This document shows, one piece after another, positions 50,473 to 63,708 of a stretch of DNA of 64,000 nucleotides; position 1 is the stretch's first letter; every line of letters begins with the position of its first letter. Below the pieces are notes generated by a model that was given only the letters and a program-made list of their open reading frames with translations, made no database searches and was not told the DNA's origin. The translations under genes were made by a program, and so were the position numbers. The DNA comes from Coriaria nepalensis (taxonomy: Eukaryota > Streptophyta > Magnoliopsida > Cucurbitales > Coriariaceae), in NCBI GenBank assembly GCA_027186245.1, contig CP114482.1:34491209-34555208 (forward strand), read 5' to 3'.

Positions 50473-53400
50473 ATTTTCCTACACAATAATCATTGTTAGA
50501 TAAATAGTAAGCTCTTATCTTGTAATTATTTGATAAATTATTTATTAAATTCAGCTTATCGTAAACTAATCAAATATAATTATAAACGTCAACTTCATAT
50601 ATACTAAGGAACTAAGTTCTGTCCAGAGAAAACTTGTGTTTTATACATACATATTGGTTTGAAACTTTGCTATCAAAGTGAAAGTAATTGAATTGGTTAT
50701 ACTTGTTAGACTCAAACCTTTGTTTTTTGAGAGGTTAATTGCAGCGTGCTTCTAATCCCTCTCTTGTCATTTTTCCCCCCTTTTTCTCTTTTTTCTTTTA
50801 TTTATTTTATTTATTTTATTTCTTATTTCTTTTTCTCTTTTCTATTCTTAATAATAAATTATTTTATTTTATTTTATTTTATTTTATTTTAATATATTTT
50901 TTTTTTATTTATTGTTAAAAACATGAATGCTATTTTCTTCTTTTTCTCCTTCACTCTTTTCATTTCTTTGCATTCAAATCGCTGTTCAAATTTTTTTTTT
51001 CCCTTGAATCCACTTCTCTCTCCTTTTTTTCTTCATTTTCTATCAATATTTCCATAACTTTAAATAAACAACTCTATAGTATTACTAATCATGCAAACAG
51101 TTTATCTCTTACCAATATCTTAAAAATGAAGGGGAAAATATCTCACTCTCTCACCCTACATATATAGATAGATGTAAGACGGTAAGAGAGATCACGAGCT
51201 AAGGATTGTAATGCTCTATAAGCTAAGCTAGTCATCGTCTCGAAAGATGTACAGAAAAGAAGTCAAGATTATACTACAAATGTAGAGTACGAAAATGTGA
51301 CATGTTTTGTTATCTATATATATATATATATTCTAGTGATAGGACGCACTTCACGCTTCAAGAATTACTGTGATTCGTCTTTTTACGTTTAGGGGAGGGG
51401 GCACATTAACTAATATATATAAACAGTAGTGGGCTCAGAAGTCAAGGCTAGCTAGCTCACTTTCTTATCTCTTTATATCTATTTTTTGGTGCGTGAGCTA
51501 TAAAAATTATTCCCTAACTTTCATGCTTCATCAACTCGGTTCATAACCATTATCAAAAATCGAATCTGAATATTTGGAATTTAAACAAATATTAGCAAAC
51601 TCGCTATTTGAATCTGAATCAATGGGGAGGAAAAAATCCGGCCCTTTTTTTTTTTTTCTTGATTTTTTTTTCATAATTTTTTTTTTAAAAATTTAGGACT
51701 TCAATAATGATTTTGTTGTGTTCACCGTTCTCTATTCAATCTAGTTTACTTTTTGAAAATATTTCAATATCTAAATTTTGAATATATTAATAGTGAATTC
51801 TGGAATACTACGAAAAAAAATAAGAAATTTTTTTCTTTGGATATTTATTTCGGTATTTATGGGTTTTGTTCATAAAAGAGGTTATTTGAATTGAATTGAA
51901 TTAGATTTTTTAGAGTTTATTCCTCAATATTAAAGCATTTGATGTTATGTTTTTTAGTAAATTTTTAGATTTAAATGATGTGGTCTTAATGAGTGAGTGT
52001 ATATACTGTTCTTTATCTTTACCTTTATAATTTTAGATTTTTGGTTTATAATTTCTCTACCAATCTTGTATTTTTTTTTCCTCTCATTAAATGAAATCCT
52101 TACCTTTGGTAAAAAAAAAAAAAAAAAAAATCTAAATCTAAATAAATTTACTTAAAAGTGAATTTAAATATTGATTATCTTTTTTTTTTTTTAATAAAAA
52201 GAAAACAATCGATTTCTCCACCTTCAACATATCCATCACATAATCATACTCGAAATTTTCATTTATTTTTTTTAGAAGTCTTAAATAATGTTTAGATTAT
52301 TACATATAGATCTCATGTGATCTTATTTATATTATAATTTATATATTTACTATCTAAACAGTCCATTTAACTACGAAACATTAAAGAGTAGTAGGAGTCG
52401 GTCGAGCCTTGCAGAATAGTAGTAATCGACAAAGTCTTACATCGAAAGACCTAGTTTGACTAGTTACATCGACCATAACTTAATATTACTTCAATTCTGT
52501 GTTATATTTTGTTTTGTTTTATTTCATTTGACTTTGTAATGAATGCTTGGTCAAGTTGTGTTTTTCCATTTGCATCTTAATTCTGTGCGACGTAATCTGC
52601 GGCAGACTTTGAGTCCGTTTCATGAATAGACATGCTTTGTTTGAAAGATGTTGATACAAAAATGAAAATCTTTACCAAGATGAGATATAATTCACAGAGA
52701 AAATTAGATTATAACATGTTGAGTTGACAAGCAAGTTTGAGTAATAAGACATCCCACCTAGAATTGGGAGGTTCCGAATTCAGTTACCATGAAGATAGAA
52801 CGATGAATTTAGTATTAAGATATAAGGAAAAAGTTGATTAATTGATAAGCTTTCAATTTTGAAAATAATTAATCTATAACCTTCATGAAATAAGCGCACT
52901 ACTAGTATGTATAAGTCTCCATGTAGTAGGCACACTAATTGATCCCTGAAGTGGATTTGATTTAGTAATTGGTACTTAAATTGTGTTGTCTTAATATTAA
53001 TTAGTTGTGTGTGTGTTGTTAACTTAGTAATAAGTCTATGAAATTGGTACATTTGTAGTAAAAATAGTCTTCTAATAAATGACCTGCTTTCATACTCATT
53101 AGAAGAAAAAAAACATGTTGAGAATGTAGTTAGCGAGTAGTTTCCTATTTTTTTCAATAAAATTATTGTTAGGAGATACGTTGGATAAATTTCTAGGGTA
53201 AATTTCTAGGGTTTTGGTGAGTAGGGGGAAAAAGCCACCATGAGGTGGGTGTGAGCCGCCGTTACAAATGGCTAGAGTCGCTACAATAAAACGTAATAGA
53301 TTGACAGAGTAAGAGTGATGTAAGTAGGTATGTGTAAATGGCCGGGCCGATCGGTATTAATAAGAAATCAACGCCCCGGATCAATATTTTGAGATATAAG

Positions 53401-55749
53401 GCTCCGACTGGTCTAATCATTTTCCCCGACCAGCCCCCACTAACGGTAAGTGAGGCAAGGGTAAGATGGGAGGCAATCGGGGGTGGTGGACCCTTTTTTT
53501 GTTTTTGTTTTAATCTCAATTCTTCAAGTTAGCAAGAAGAAAGATCGTTCTTTGAATTCTCCAACATATAAGAGATGTGTAGGCATGGATCAAGCTAGTA
53601 ACTTGAATTTTGTCTCATTTGTACCCTTCCCACCTAACTACTTTCCTAAGAAGGACCAAAATCCACAGCGAGATGATTCTACGCCTAAAGCTACTAGTCA
53701 AAATCATATTTCATCTGATAAAATCGAAGAGAAGAAAACAAAAAGTGGATCAAGGTGAACCGAGTTATTTTCGAACCGGTATTCGGTGCACCAAGGTGTG
53801 GGCGTATACGACCCAAACTTGATCTGATTTAGATTTGCACTCCTTTACAAGCGCACGCAAAAGAGAACATTCGAACTTATATTTTTTTTACCAATTAACA
53901 AATGTGTAATTCCATGTAAACATTCTCTCACTTATTCTCATTTCTAATGTGGGATAAAACTTTTCTCATTCACCCATTAATCATTTTAAACGTACCATAT
54001 ACCGATTCAAAACTCTTACAAAAAAGAACTCGAATCAACTTTAATTTTAAATTACATTAAATAAATCCCTCAAAATTGTGAATAAACATAATATATCACA
54101 ACTTTAATTTCTCGTTTCATTCTCTAATATCCCAAGCGCCAAATCCTAACATAACGTAAAGCACAAGTTCCTATATTTCCTTCCTTAATTATAGCAAATA
54201 ATGTATTTGATAGTCTCAACTCTCATTGTCAATTTGTCACCATCTTAATTTCTCTAGTATTATTATACTATAACATCCTACATGTAACTGTCTCGCCATT
54301 TCCTCTTCTCCATGTCATCGTTTAGTAAGTTCCAATTATCAATATATTTTAAAATTTAGTTTTTTTAAAAAAAATTTATGTAATAATTATAAAAAATTAT
54401 TTATATAATTGAGAAAATTAAAAATTACTTTTTATATTTTTATAAAGTTGATTTTTTTATCATTTTAAAAAAAAAAAAAATTTTAAAAATAGATAAAAAA
54501 ATAATAATTAACAACTGAAAAAACTGATTTTTATGTTTAAAAATAATCGTCAATCATGTCATATCATTTCCGACTCCACCGTTGTCGGAGTTAATAATTG
54601 GGCTAAAACCTATTTACTAATGTAGTGAATCGAGTCGGGTTATCGATCCTCAATCCAAAATTAAAGCTTAGTACTAGAATAGTTTACTTGAGGATCTTGG
54701 AGTACCCATGATCCGAGCATAAGGAGTTGGTCATAGAAGTTGCCGGAAGTCAATTAAACTAATTGTAATCCTAATGACCGGATTAACCTATGATACGGTA
54801 GTCGGTAAGTCAGACCCGTCTAATATAAGGTTGATTCCTAACCTCCACAGGGATCAACCCCGGCACCATCAACGAATCGTTGTGCATGATATCCTAGATT
54901 GGGACTCAACCCCGAAATCTCAACCCCACCAAGTTGAGTGAACAAATTAACAAACACCCGATGCATGAATATTGATAGAAATCAATAATTAGATTAATGA
55001 TTAATTCTAATTTCTTTTATCTTTTGGAGTTTAAAACAATTGTGTAATATTCTAATTATTGAAGTTTGAGTTTCTAATTCAATAATAAAATAATTTATAT
55101 TTTTTATATACTAAATATTCATGTAAACTTTTAATATAAAGAAATCATGGGCTCTAAAATTCAATATTACTAACATAAACTCTTAAGAAAATAATTAGAT
55201 AAAAAATATTTATTAAATTAATATAATATATATAATTAGGATCGATAAAATAAAAATATCATATCATTCTTAAATTAGAGTGTGAGTTTTAATGCTAACC
55301 ACATGCGAGAAGCGTGGCCGGGTGCGTGTTCATCATGCTACCTGCTGCCTGGTTACTTATAGTTTAGAGGAACAACAAGGATATTTTAGGTAATTGTCAT
55401 GACATTGTAAACACGTCGTTACACGTCAGCACTTTGTTCTTTTTTAACGTCATCTCGGCAACTCTCTCTCTCTCTATCTCTCACATTAAATTTTCGTCAT
55501 CGCGCTGTGCGTCTCCATCTCTGTTGTTTTCTCTGTCGACAACAGTTTTCCAACTTCTTGTTATCTTCAATGGAGAAACAAACAAGATGCGGAGGAAGAG
55601 AGTGAAGCTTAAGTTCCTTGCCAGCTTGAGCTACCGTGCACTTCTTTAAGAGAGAAAAAAGAAGAAGCAGAATTAAAGTTCAAGCTTTTTCCTTTCTGGG
55701 TTTGGATTTTATTTTTCTTTCCTTCTAATTCATTTTCCTTTTCCACTAA
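50473..55749. other. intergenic region, mostly AT-rich
   Basis: No gene recognised. It contains a long pyrimidine-rich tract with (attttatttt)n at about 50780-51040. A possible retroelement tail (cattaaatgaaatccttacctttggt plus 20 adenines) lies at about 52085-52130. Two less AT-rich islands of unknown origin are at 53210-53830 and 54560-54960. The last 300 bp (ct-rich, 55455-55480) are probably the kinase promoter and 5' UTR. Confidence 0.5.
50861..50890. repeat. (ATTTT)n microsatellite
   Basis: Six consecutive pentamers within a wider T-rich region. Confidence 0.95.
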
Positions 55750-58700
55750 ATGGGAAATTGCTTGGGTCGTTCGAAGGTGGATAACTCTCTCAGCTCGCAC
55801 CCTACTTCTGGTAATTTTCTGGGTTCTTTCTCATTCACTATAAATTTCTTGCATTTTTACCTTCTTTTTTTTTTTCTTTTTGAGATTTGGAAGGGTTTCC
55901 TCTTATGTTCTGATGAATATGTGCTTTATTCTGTTAAATTTGTGTTATTTGAAATACTGGAGCTAATTGGATATGGCTTTGGACTAATTGGTTCTGTTAT
56001 CATTGCCTTTTTTTTTTTTTTCTTTTTAGCTTTTTGTTGTGCATTTTTTAGAGTTAATTCTGTAAGGAAATGCTTTACGCTAATAGGTTTTGGAGCTTGA
56101 TGGTGGTGTAAGGTTAGATTGGATTCTATGAAATTATGAAGAAGTCGTTACCTCAATCACTGGGAAACAACTTAATGGAAACTAAAAAGCTTTGACGTTT
56201 TTTTAGAATCATTTTTTAGGTGCTTTATATAGTCTGAGTAGTGCTTTATATTAGCATGAGTAAAAAGACTCTTTTCTGTTAAAATCATTTTCCCCTTTTG
56301 GTTTATCAAGTCAATGCTTTGTAAGTCTTGGATTTCTATAGAGTAGTTTGAAATAGATGCTTATACTTGTTCTGATTTTCTGATTTAGTTTATTGTGAAT
56401 TTCATTCCGGTTTGACAATGTGTAAATTCTTACTACTCAGAGCCAAGAGGACAGTTAAGGCCAAATTAGACTGACCCCTTCAACTACCACTATATTTGAA
56501 AGATCCCCTTCAACTGTTACGTTTCATAAAGGCCCCTAAATTATTCTCAGATCAGATTTTGAACCCCTCCAAGGCCATTTCCGGCCTTTTAAACTTCCCT
56601 TTTTTCTTAACCTTGAATTTATCTTTCTTTATTATAAATTTCTAACCCCAAATTTTCTATTTTCTTCCCCAATTTTTTTTTCCTCATTTTCACCCTAACC
56701 CCATTGATGGAGCTCAAGCTCCAGATCTGGAGTCCGCTTCATCAATGGGGTTGGGGTGAGAAAATGAAAAAAAAAAAAAATTAGGGGAAGAAAATAGAAA
56801 TTTTAAGGCTGAAAAAAAAAAGAAAGATAAATTCAGGGTTAAGAAAAAGTTTAAAGGCCCGAAACAGCCTTGAAGGGGAGTAAAGTTTGACCTGAGAATA
56901 GTTTAGGGAGTCTTTATGAAATGCGGTAGTTTAAGGGGTTTTAAGAGAGAGAGGGGGGGAGTCTAATTTGGCCTTTAGTTCATACCACTGTGCTCCATAT
57001 AGGAATTTTGTCTTCTTAAGATATGGCCAAAGTTTTGATTAAAAAAAAAAAAACCTTTCTCTAATTTTTTTGAAAATCCATTAAGAACTTACAACTACAA
57101 TAGGAATTACACCTAAAGAGATATTAGGAAATGTTGTTTACTTGGTGTAATTATTAAGATGGGATGATTTTAGAAACTTGCCATTGTGGCTATTGACCCT
57201 TTGATGTTTTAATAATTTGTTGATGTGAGTATATAAATCCGGTTATTAATGATTCTATTAGTTCTAGCAAACTCGTATCTACTGAGCTTGGATTCGGTCC
57301 GAACTATCCATATCCAAACACGTCTGAATGTACAGTGTAGATCAATCCAAAACTCGATCTAACCATCCATGAAATGCCACATCATTTGATGTAGGGCATT
57401 TATGTCATTGCTTCAGTCATTTTATTAAATGATAAAAATACCCCATTAAATGACATGGCATTTTATGAATCGCTGGATCTGAGTTTTGGATTGATCTACA
57501 CCATTGTTCGGTCGAGTTCAGATATGTATCCTCTTTCATCTTTTTTTTTTTTTCCCCTCATTTTCTTCTTGCTTGCCTAGCGCTGCTACTGCATCTGGCA
57601 GCAGATAGGAACATGAGATTATAAATGCAGCATCCATTTACTTTCTGTTTATGGCTCTTCACCATGGTCAAATCCAAGCTAGAAATTTGCTTTGATGAGG
57701 ATTTGAATGAAAAATATTGCAAAAGATGTCATTAGGGTTTTGAAAAGCTCTTTTTCAAGCTCCCTTGCTATATTAATGCTTTTAGTCGTCTCTTGCATCG
57801 CAGAAGCCACAAAAGTTTCAATCAAAAGTGGAAATTCGGGCACTAAATCCAAACAACCATCAGTAGGTGTAAGTACTAAACCTAGAAGTCTTCCTAGTCA
57901 AAGATCAGAAGATGATATATTGTCATCTCCCCATTTGAAAGATTTCACATTTACTGAGCTTAAGAATGCTACTAGAAGCTTCCGCCCGGATAGTCTTCTT
58001 GGGGAAGGAGGATTTGGTTTTGTTTATAAAGGGTGGATTGATGAAATTACACTAGCTGCTTCTAGGCCTGGAGTTGGACTTGTTATTGCCGTCAAGAAGC
58101 TTAGACCGGAAGGTTTTCAGGGCCATAAGGAGTGGTTGGTATGTGCTTTTTTATTTTTTTCTAATCTAAAGGAAAAAATAAATAATTTTTTTCACTAATA
58201 TTTTATTTTTTCAAGAAGTGATGGCTTTTTCAAATGCACCACCTGATATAGATAATGAGATGATGTAATTGTGTTAGGGTCTGTTTGGAACCACTTTTTT
58301 TTGGTCCACTTTGGACCAAAATCTAGTTTAGGACCTTAGGCTATAAAATCCAGTTTAGGTCCACAGAATAGTAAATGTCAGTTCCGGTAAACTAAACTTG
58401 ACAAGTCTACAAATTACAGGGAAAAGTAGGTTCTTCATTTGAACCTTTTTTTTTGGTTCCTTTTGGGTCCTAAATATTAGCATCTAATTTAGATGAATAG
58501 ATTATCTTGCTATTCATTTCCATCGGTACATGCAAATAATTTGGCAAACCTCTTGATGGGAAAAATGATTGAGAAAGATTAAAAACGTTAGGGCTATATT
58601 GAATTCCATGAGAAAGAAAAAATGTAGTCCCTTTATTGAAAGTATAAAATAAATAAATAAATAAATAAAATTTCCACTTACATTTTGGAACTTTTATGGC

Positions 58701-58966
58701 CTTTTCTATTGATTGCAGTCTGAAGTTAATTATCTGGGTCAGCTTCATCATCCGAACCTGGTCAAACTTATTGGATACTGCGTTGATGGGGATAACCGCC
58801 TTTTGGTCTATGAGTACATGGCTAAAGGCAGCCTAGAAAATCATCTTTTTCGACGTAGGTCAATATGACTTTCTTGTCTAATATTTCTTCCCTCAACAAT
58901 TTATGATTTTCGAAAGTGATCAACAATATTTTTTTCCTAATCTTTTTCTAAAAATTTTCTTGCCTA

Positions 58967-58997
<31 letters not shown>

Positions 58998-60148
58998 TTC
59001 AGATTTTTAGGTCTTTGTTTGATGACTGATTTTTATCAAATGGCTTTGTCATACTTGGCAGGGGGGGCCCGCCCACTTTCTTGGGCAATAAGGATGAAAG
59101 TTGCCGTAGATGCTGCTCGTGGGCTTGCCTTTCTTCATAACTCCAAGGAACAAGTTATCTATCGGGATTTCAAGGCTTCTAATATCTTACTAGATTCGGT
59201 ATACTGATTCACTTAAAAGTTGGTAAAACTGAGGTGGGGAAATAAAGGAATTGAAAAGGGTCTTAAGAATAAAATAATTTACTTTAATATGTATACACAT
59301 GCAGGACTTCAATGCCAAACTTTCGGACTTTGGTTTGGCGAAAGCGGGTCCCACAGGGGATCGTACCCATGTCTCCACTCAAGTCATGGGTACTCAAGGT
59401 TATGCTGCCCCAGAATATATCGCTACAGGTCTGTTATATCGTTTCCATATTTGGTTGAGAATTCATTTCTTAGTTTGGTTTGAATGTTTCAAAACTTTTA
59501 GTCTTACGCCCCCTTGGTAGACTTATTCAAACTACATTTAGTTATATTTTGTGGGCTTCAACCGAAAATTATGAGCCTGAACTGAACTCTTGGTCCAAAG
59601 TGGACAAAGGTAGTACAGTACTTCCAAATGAAGCCTTAGTGTTTTCAAACTGGACTCTTGCATAATGTGCAGGACGGCTAACCACTCGATGTGACGTGTA
59701 TAGCTTCGGAGTCGTATTGCTAGAGCTTCTATCAGGCCATCGGGCAGTTGATAAATCTAAAGTAGGCATGGAGCAAAATCTAGTGGATTGGGCCAAGCCC
59801 TATTTAGGTGATCGTAGAAAGCTATTCCGAATAATGGACACAAAATTGGTGGGCCAATACCCTCAAAAGGCAGCTTATGCTGTTACAATCCTTGCATTGC
59901 AATGTATAAGTGAGGCCAAGCTCAGGCCATGTATGGATGAAGTTTTAACCGCTCTTGAACAACTCCAAAATGCCAAAATCTTAAACAGCCTGTCTCAGCC
60001 CAGCAGCCCGGCATGGCCTGATCGTCGAAGACCCCAAAGTTCTAGGCCCAAGTCTCTGATGAATCATAATGACCCTTCTCCGAATAAAAATACCCCCAGA
60101 GGATCTCCGTTGCCGGCACACATGAAATCCCCAAGAAAGAACAATTAG
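55750..60148 (+). CDS. receptor-like cytoplasmic kinase, PBL (RLCK VII) type
   Basis: Six exons (55750-55810, 57804-58138, 58719-58854, 59062-59198, 59305-59428, 59673-60148) join in matching phases to give 422 aa. The N-terminus MGNCLG has Gly2 for myristoylation and Cys4 for palmitoylation, predicting plasma-membrane anchoring. The kinase domain (about residues 85-360) has [16 protein letters not shown] (P-loop), AVKKL (Lys of VAIK), the catalytic loop [28 protein letters not shown] (DFG), and the activation segment [18 protein letters not shown], typical of PBS1-like kinases. A Ser/Pro/Lys-rich tail ends SPRKNN. RLCK VII kinases relay signals from surface receptors, often in immunity. The first exon is only 61 bp, and intron 1 (about 2 kb) carries a MITE. 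Individual PBL number not assigned. Confidence 0.95.
56458..56974. mobile_element. foldback MITE in kinase intron 1, 517 bp
   Basis: The terminal repeats aggccaaattagact (56458) and agtctaatttggcct (to 56974) are perfect over 15 bp. Pairing continues imperfectly across almost the whole element to a centre at about 56710-56750 (attgatggagc ... gcttcatcaat). It is flanked by TTA at 56455-56457 and 56975-56977, the target type of PIF/Harbinger (Tourist) elements. No ORF. Confidence 0.85.
58967..58996. repeat. (AT)n(AG)n compound microsatellite in a kinase intron
   Basis: Alternating ta followed by about 18 bp of ga, in intron 3. Confidence 0.9.
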
Positions 60149-61579
60149 TAGAAGAGTCGATTTGAAATATCAATCATGTCCTTGGGATGAAACTGGGTAT
60201 ACTTTTGGTTTCCTCTCAGATTTGATGTTCGGGTTGAAAATTTGCGGGCCCAGGATCCGGATCCTCTACTGTACAGGAAGAGAGATTATATGATTCCCCT
60301 TGTATGGAAGTATCCACACTAGATATCAAGAAAAGCAAGGTCATTTTAAGTGGATTAGATTTTTTTTTTTTTTTATAAATATTTTTTGGTGGATAATTTT
60401 AAAGAAATGAGACTGAAAGGACAGTTATATATTTGGATGGAAAATGAAATTGATTATTGTGTGATTTGAGAATCTCCCTTCTTTTTCTGTTGAAAGGGTT
60501 TTTTTTTTTTTTTTTACCTCGTTGAAGTTAGAACTTGCATTAGATATCTCTTTAAACTTGCATTCCAAGTCAAGTTATGAGGTCAGTGAATTTTTTCTTT
60601 TTAAAGGAATTGAAATATGGTAAATACTTATGTTTTTATTTTATTACGTAAAAAATTGGAGGGGTCAAACTGAAATACAATCTTTATAGGGGTTGAAAAT
60701 AAAATAAAATGAAGTTGGAGAGGGGTTAAAATGAAAATGAAAGTTATGTCTGACTTTACAGAAAATGAAATGCGTATTGGAGTTTGGTTCGTGGAAAATA
60801 TAATGTCGATTATTTCGATTTGTAACAAAAATATAAAATATAAAGTATATCTCGAACTTCAATTCTAGTTTAATAAAGGCTTGAATTCTACAGTGCCTGA
60901 GAATAAACGAGACCAAGTTCAAGCTTAATAAACATACTCAGCTCTAGCTTGACCAAAATTATTGAAAATTTAACCGAACTCGAGCCGAGCTCAAGCTAAA
61001 AAAAAATTTTCGAGCTCAACGGTTATATTTTACTCGCCTCAGCTTGAGTACAACCATACGCACCTGCCGGACAAGCCAGTCAACATCTTAGCAATAAAAA
61101 CTCTTTCTCGGATATCAGTGCTAATTTTGGTATACTTTTTTTAAGAGGGCTTATAATAATAATCATTATTATTATTATGAGGTTAAAATTATAATATTTG
61201 AAAGTTTGAGGGTATATGTGTAGGTTTTTAAAGTTTAGGGAACTTTACTTTTAGTTATTATTAAAAATAAAAACTAATAAGTTGCAGAGCTGACTAGAGA
61301 GCGATCACAGAAAAGGGTGCTCTCCTCGCCGGAGTCTACAAATGATTCAACCTCCATAATCAGGTATTCTCCGGCATCTATTTTTCACCGAATAATCCAC
61401 TCGATCTCTAACTTTTTTCATTTTTTGCTCCGATTATTTAATTCTCTACGAATCTGTTACATTCGAATCTTCGTCTTTATCGATCGGGAAACAAGTGATT
61501 AGCCTCGGGATTTTATTTCGCCGATTTTACCTTTTCAAGGCGTAAATTGAAAGAGCGAAGAGAGAGAGAGAGAAAGAGA
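60149..61579. other. kinase 3' UTR, spacer and VPS29 5' region
   Basis: No gene recognised. 60890-61080 has repeated ctcgagc/gagctcaagct words in both orientations, probably a small degenerate transposon. 61290-61579 is the likely VPS29 5' UTR, ending in a ga-rich stretch (61556-61578). Confidence 0.5.
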
Positions 61580-62944
61580 ATGGTGTTGGTTTTAGCATTG
61601 GGGGATTTACATATACCGCACAGGGCAGCTGATTTGCCTGCTAAGTTCAAGTCCATGCTTGTTCCTGGAAAGATCCAGCACATCATTTGCACTGGAAATC
61701 TTTGTATCAAAGTAATTCAGATATTCTCTCTCTTCAATCTTTTTCTCTGTCTTTGTTGATTTTTTTTCTCATTGTTTTGGCTGCTAAGAATGTGAGGGAA
61801 AAATTTTCGGGAAAATGAACCAGTTATTTAATGGGTTTTACGTAGGGTTGAGTAAGGAAGGTGCTAGGGTTTTTGAGTTTTTTAGCATTAAAAGCATTGC
61901 ATTAGTGGGATCAAGTAGTTCTTTTTCCCAATCCAATGATCCTTTTTAGTCCCATTATGGAAGATGGTTCTGAATATCACAAAATTGAATCGAGGCCAAT
62001 TCCCTTTATGCTCTTCTAGATACATATATATATATATCATGGTTTTTAATCCACTTTTCTTCCTAGTTGGTATATACTTTTTTCTTAATCAAAATCTATC
62101 CTCCTACCATTTCATATAAACGTTTGCTCTATACTACCCCTGATTTTAGAACGGTGTTCTTTAGGAAGTTCGTGATTATTTGAAGACCATCTGCACTGAT
62201 TTGCACATAGCTCGGGGCGAATATGATGAAGAGACGAAATACCCAGAGACAAAAACATTGACTATTGGACAATTTAAGCTCGGACTATGTCATGGCCATC
62301 AAGTTTGCTTTCTCTTTCTTTTTTTCTTCCATCAATTATATGTTTCATCTGCCCTTTGGAGTCTAGACATAGTAATGGTTGGTTTTCTTTTCTTTATATG
62401 AAGTTACACTTGATGAAAACAAAAACACCAAGTTCTTTATAGCAAAAATAATTTGAAAAGAAAGCAATTTTGGGAGTTAAGTTCCTATCTTTTTTAGTAT
62501 ACAGGGTTTTTTGCACAATTATCTTATTATTCAGTGATTATCTCTAATTAAAAGTTGTGATATTGAATATAATTTGCATCGTTTTCCTTTCTGAAGGTTA
62601 TCATTGAATATAATTTGCCTCGTTTTTTCTTTCTGAAGGTTATTCCATGGGGTGACCTTGACTCATTAGCCATGCTTCAAAGGCAATTGGACGTAGATAT
62701 CCTCGTGACGGGTCATACCCATCAGTTCACGGCCTATAAACACGAGGGCGGAGTTGTAATTAACCCAGGATCTGCTACTGGGTCCTACAGCAGCATAACC
62801 TACGATGTGAACCCGAGCTTTGTCCTCATGGACATTGATGGACTCAGAGTTGTGGTCTATGTCTATGAACTCATTGATGGAGAGGTCAAAGTGGACAAGA
62901 TCGACTTCAAGAAAACCACTACCACTACTCACTCTGCTCATTAA
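61580..62944 (+). CDS. VPS29: VPS29, retromer core subunit
   Basis: Three coding exons (61580-61711, 62165-62302, 62639-62944) in phase 0 give 191 aa, the normal length. The protein has the metallophosphoesterase-like fold. Landmarks are [49 protein letters not shown] and [10 protein letters not shown]. In plants VPS29 (MAIGO1) joins VPS35 and VPS26 in the retromer that recycles vacuolar sorting receptors. The usual phosphoesterase metal site is kept only in part, as in the family, where it serves as a scaffold. The tail is [10 protein letters not shown]. The acceptor of exon 3 has an upstream duplicate (62597) that would add 14 in-frame residues just before VIPWGD. Confidence 0.97.
62562..62644. 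repeat. tandem duplication of the exon 3 splice acceptor region
   Basis: Two adjacent copies of 41-42 bp, each running attgaatataatttgc ... ctttctgaaggttat, differ at few positions. Each supplies a pyrimidine tract and an AG (62595-62596 and 62637-62638). Confidence 0.95.
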
Positions 62945-63708
62945 CCATCATGTATGCTTGTTTGTAATCTTCTAGGTTTTACTAGAATTTTTTCTTTTGA
63001 CATTTCCTCCTTGGAGATTGTTATATGTTATATGAACATTGGGTGCATTAATTTTTTTGTTCACGAGCTATAAATTCAATTGCGTGATTTAAATTACTCG
63101 AAAATGAAAGAAAAATATTAGATTATGTGATATCTGATGCTCCCTTCACCAATGGTGAAGTCAGAGGAATAGGAATATGGACTGAGGGCCAATCTGTCTT
63201 AAGCCGTTTTGGATCTGGATTTCTAAAATGGGTCATGGCAGACAAAGTGGGTAATTTGGCAACCATTCATATCAACTATTTACTGACTCAAATTGATCTG
63301 ATGTATTATTTAAGAGTAGGGAAGTTAATTAAAAGTAAATTTGAACTCTTGGGCAATCTGGCCTGGAAGTTCTAAAGTCTTGACTTCACTTGGAGCTCGT
63401 AGTAGTGTAGTTTTCACTTTTCACTTTCACCCTTTAGAGAAAAGGGTATATAAGAAATCCTAATGAATGGTTAGTTGAACACTTTTCAAGTCAGAAAATG
63501 ACATCAAAACAGAAATATCCATCACACCTTCTTAGCTTCAAATCCACTCCAATACTATACTTTGAGTGCCCAAAACATGATTCATTGAAACCAACCTCCA
63601 TTAACTTCTCTCTTAAAACAAAAAGGTATCTTCTATTCCTTCTTGTTGTTGATCCTAAAAAAGAAAGAAGGGGAAAGAGAAAAGAAGAAAAGAAGAAGAT
63701 AAAAAAGG
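62945..63708. other. VPS29 3' UTR and spacer with a TATA-like site
   Basis: VPS29 3' UTR, then spacer. gggtatataag at 63446-63456 is a good TATA match on the plus strand and would fit a transcript leading into 63709. An overlapping 73-codon ORF (63498-63719) ends in a Lys/Arg run and shows no domain. Confidence 0.35.

Noticed and set aside
52085..52130. LINE 3' end with poly-A tail
   Set aside because: The tail and preceding words fit, but no LINE coding sequence or target duplication was found, so it was not called as an element.
57707..57803. Alternative kinase N-terminus beginning at 57707 ([13 protein letters not shown])
   Set aside because: This is intron sequence before the AG at 57802-57803. 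The MGNC exon at 55750 fits the family and the phase.
62666..62941. 91-codon minus-strand ORF
   Set aside because: Antisense to VPS29 exon 3.
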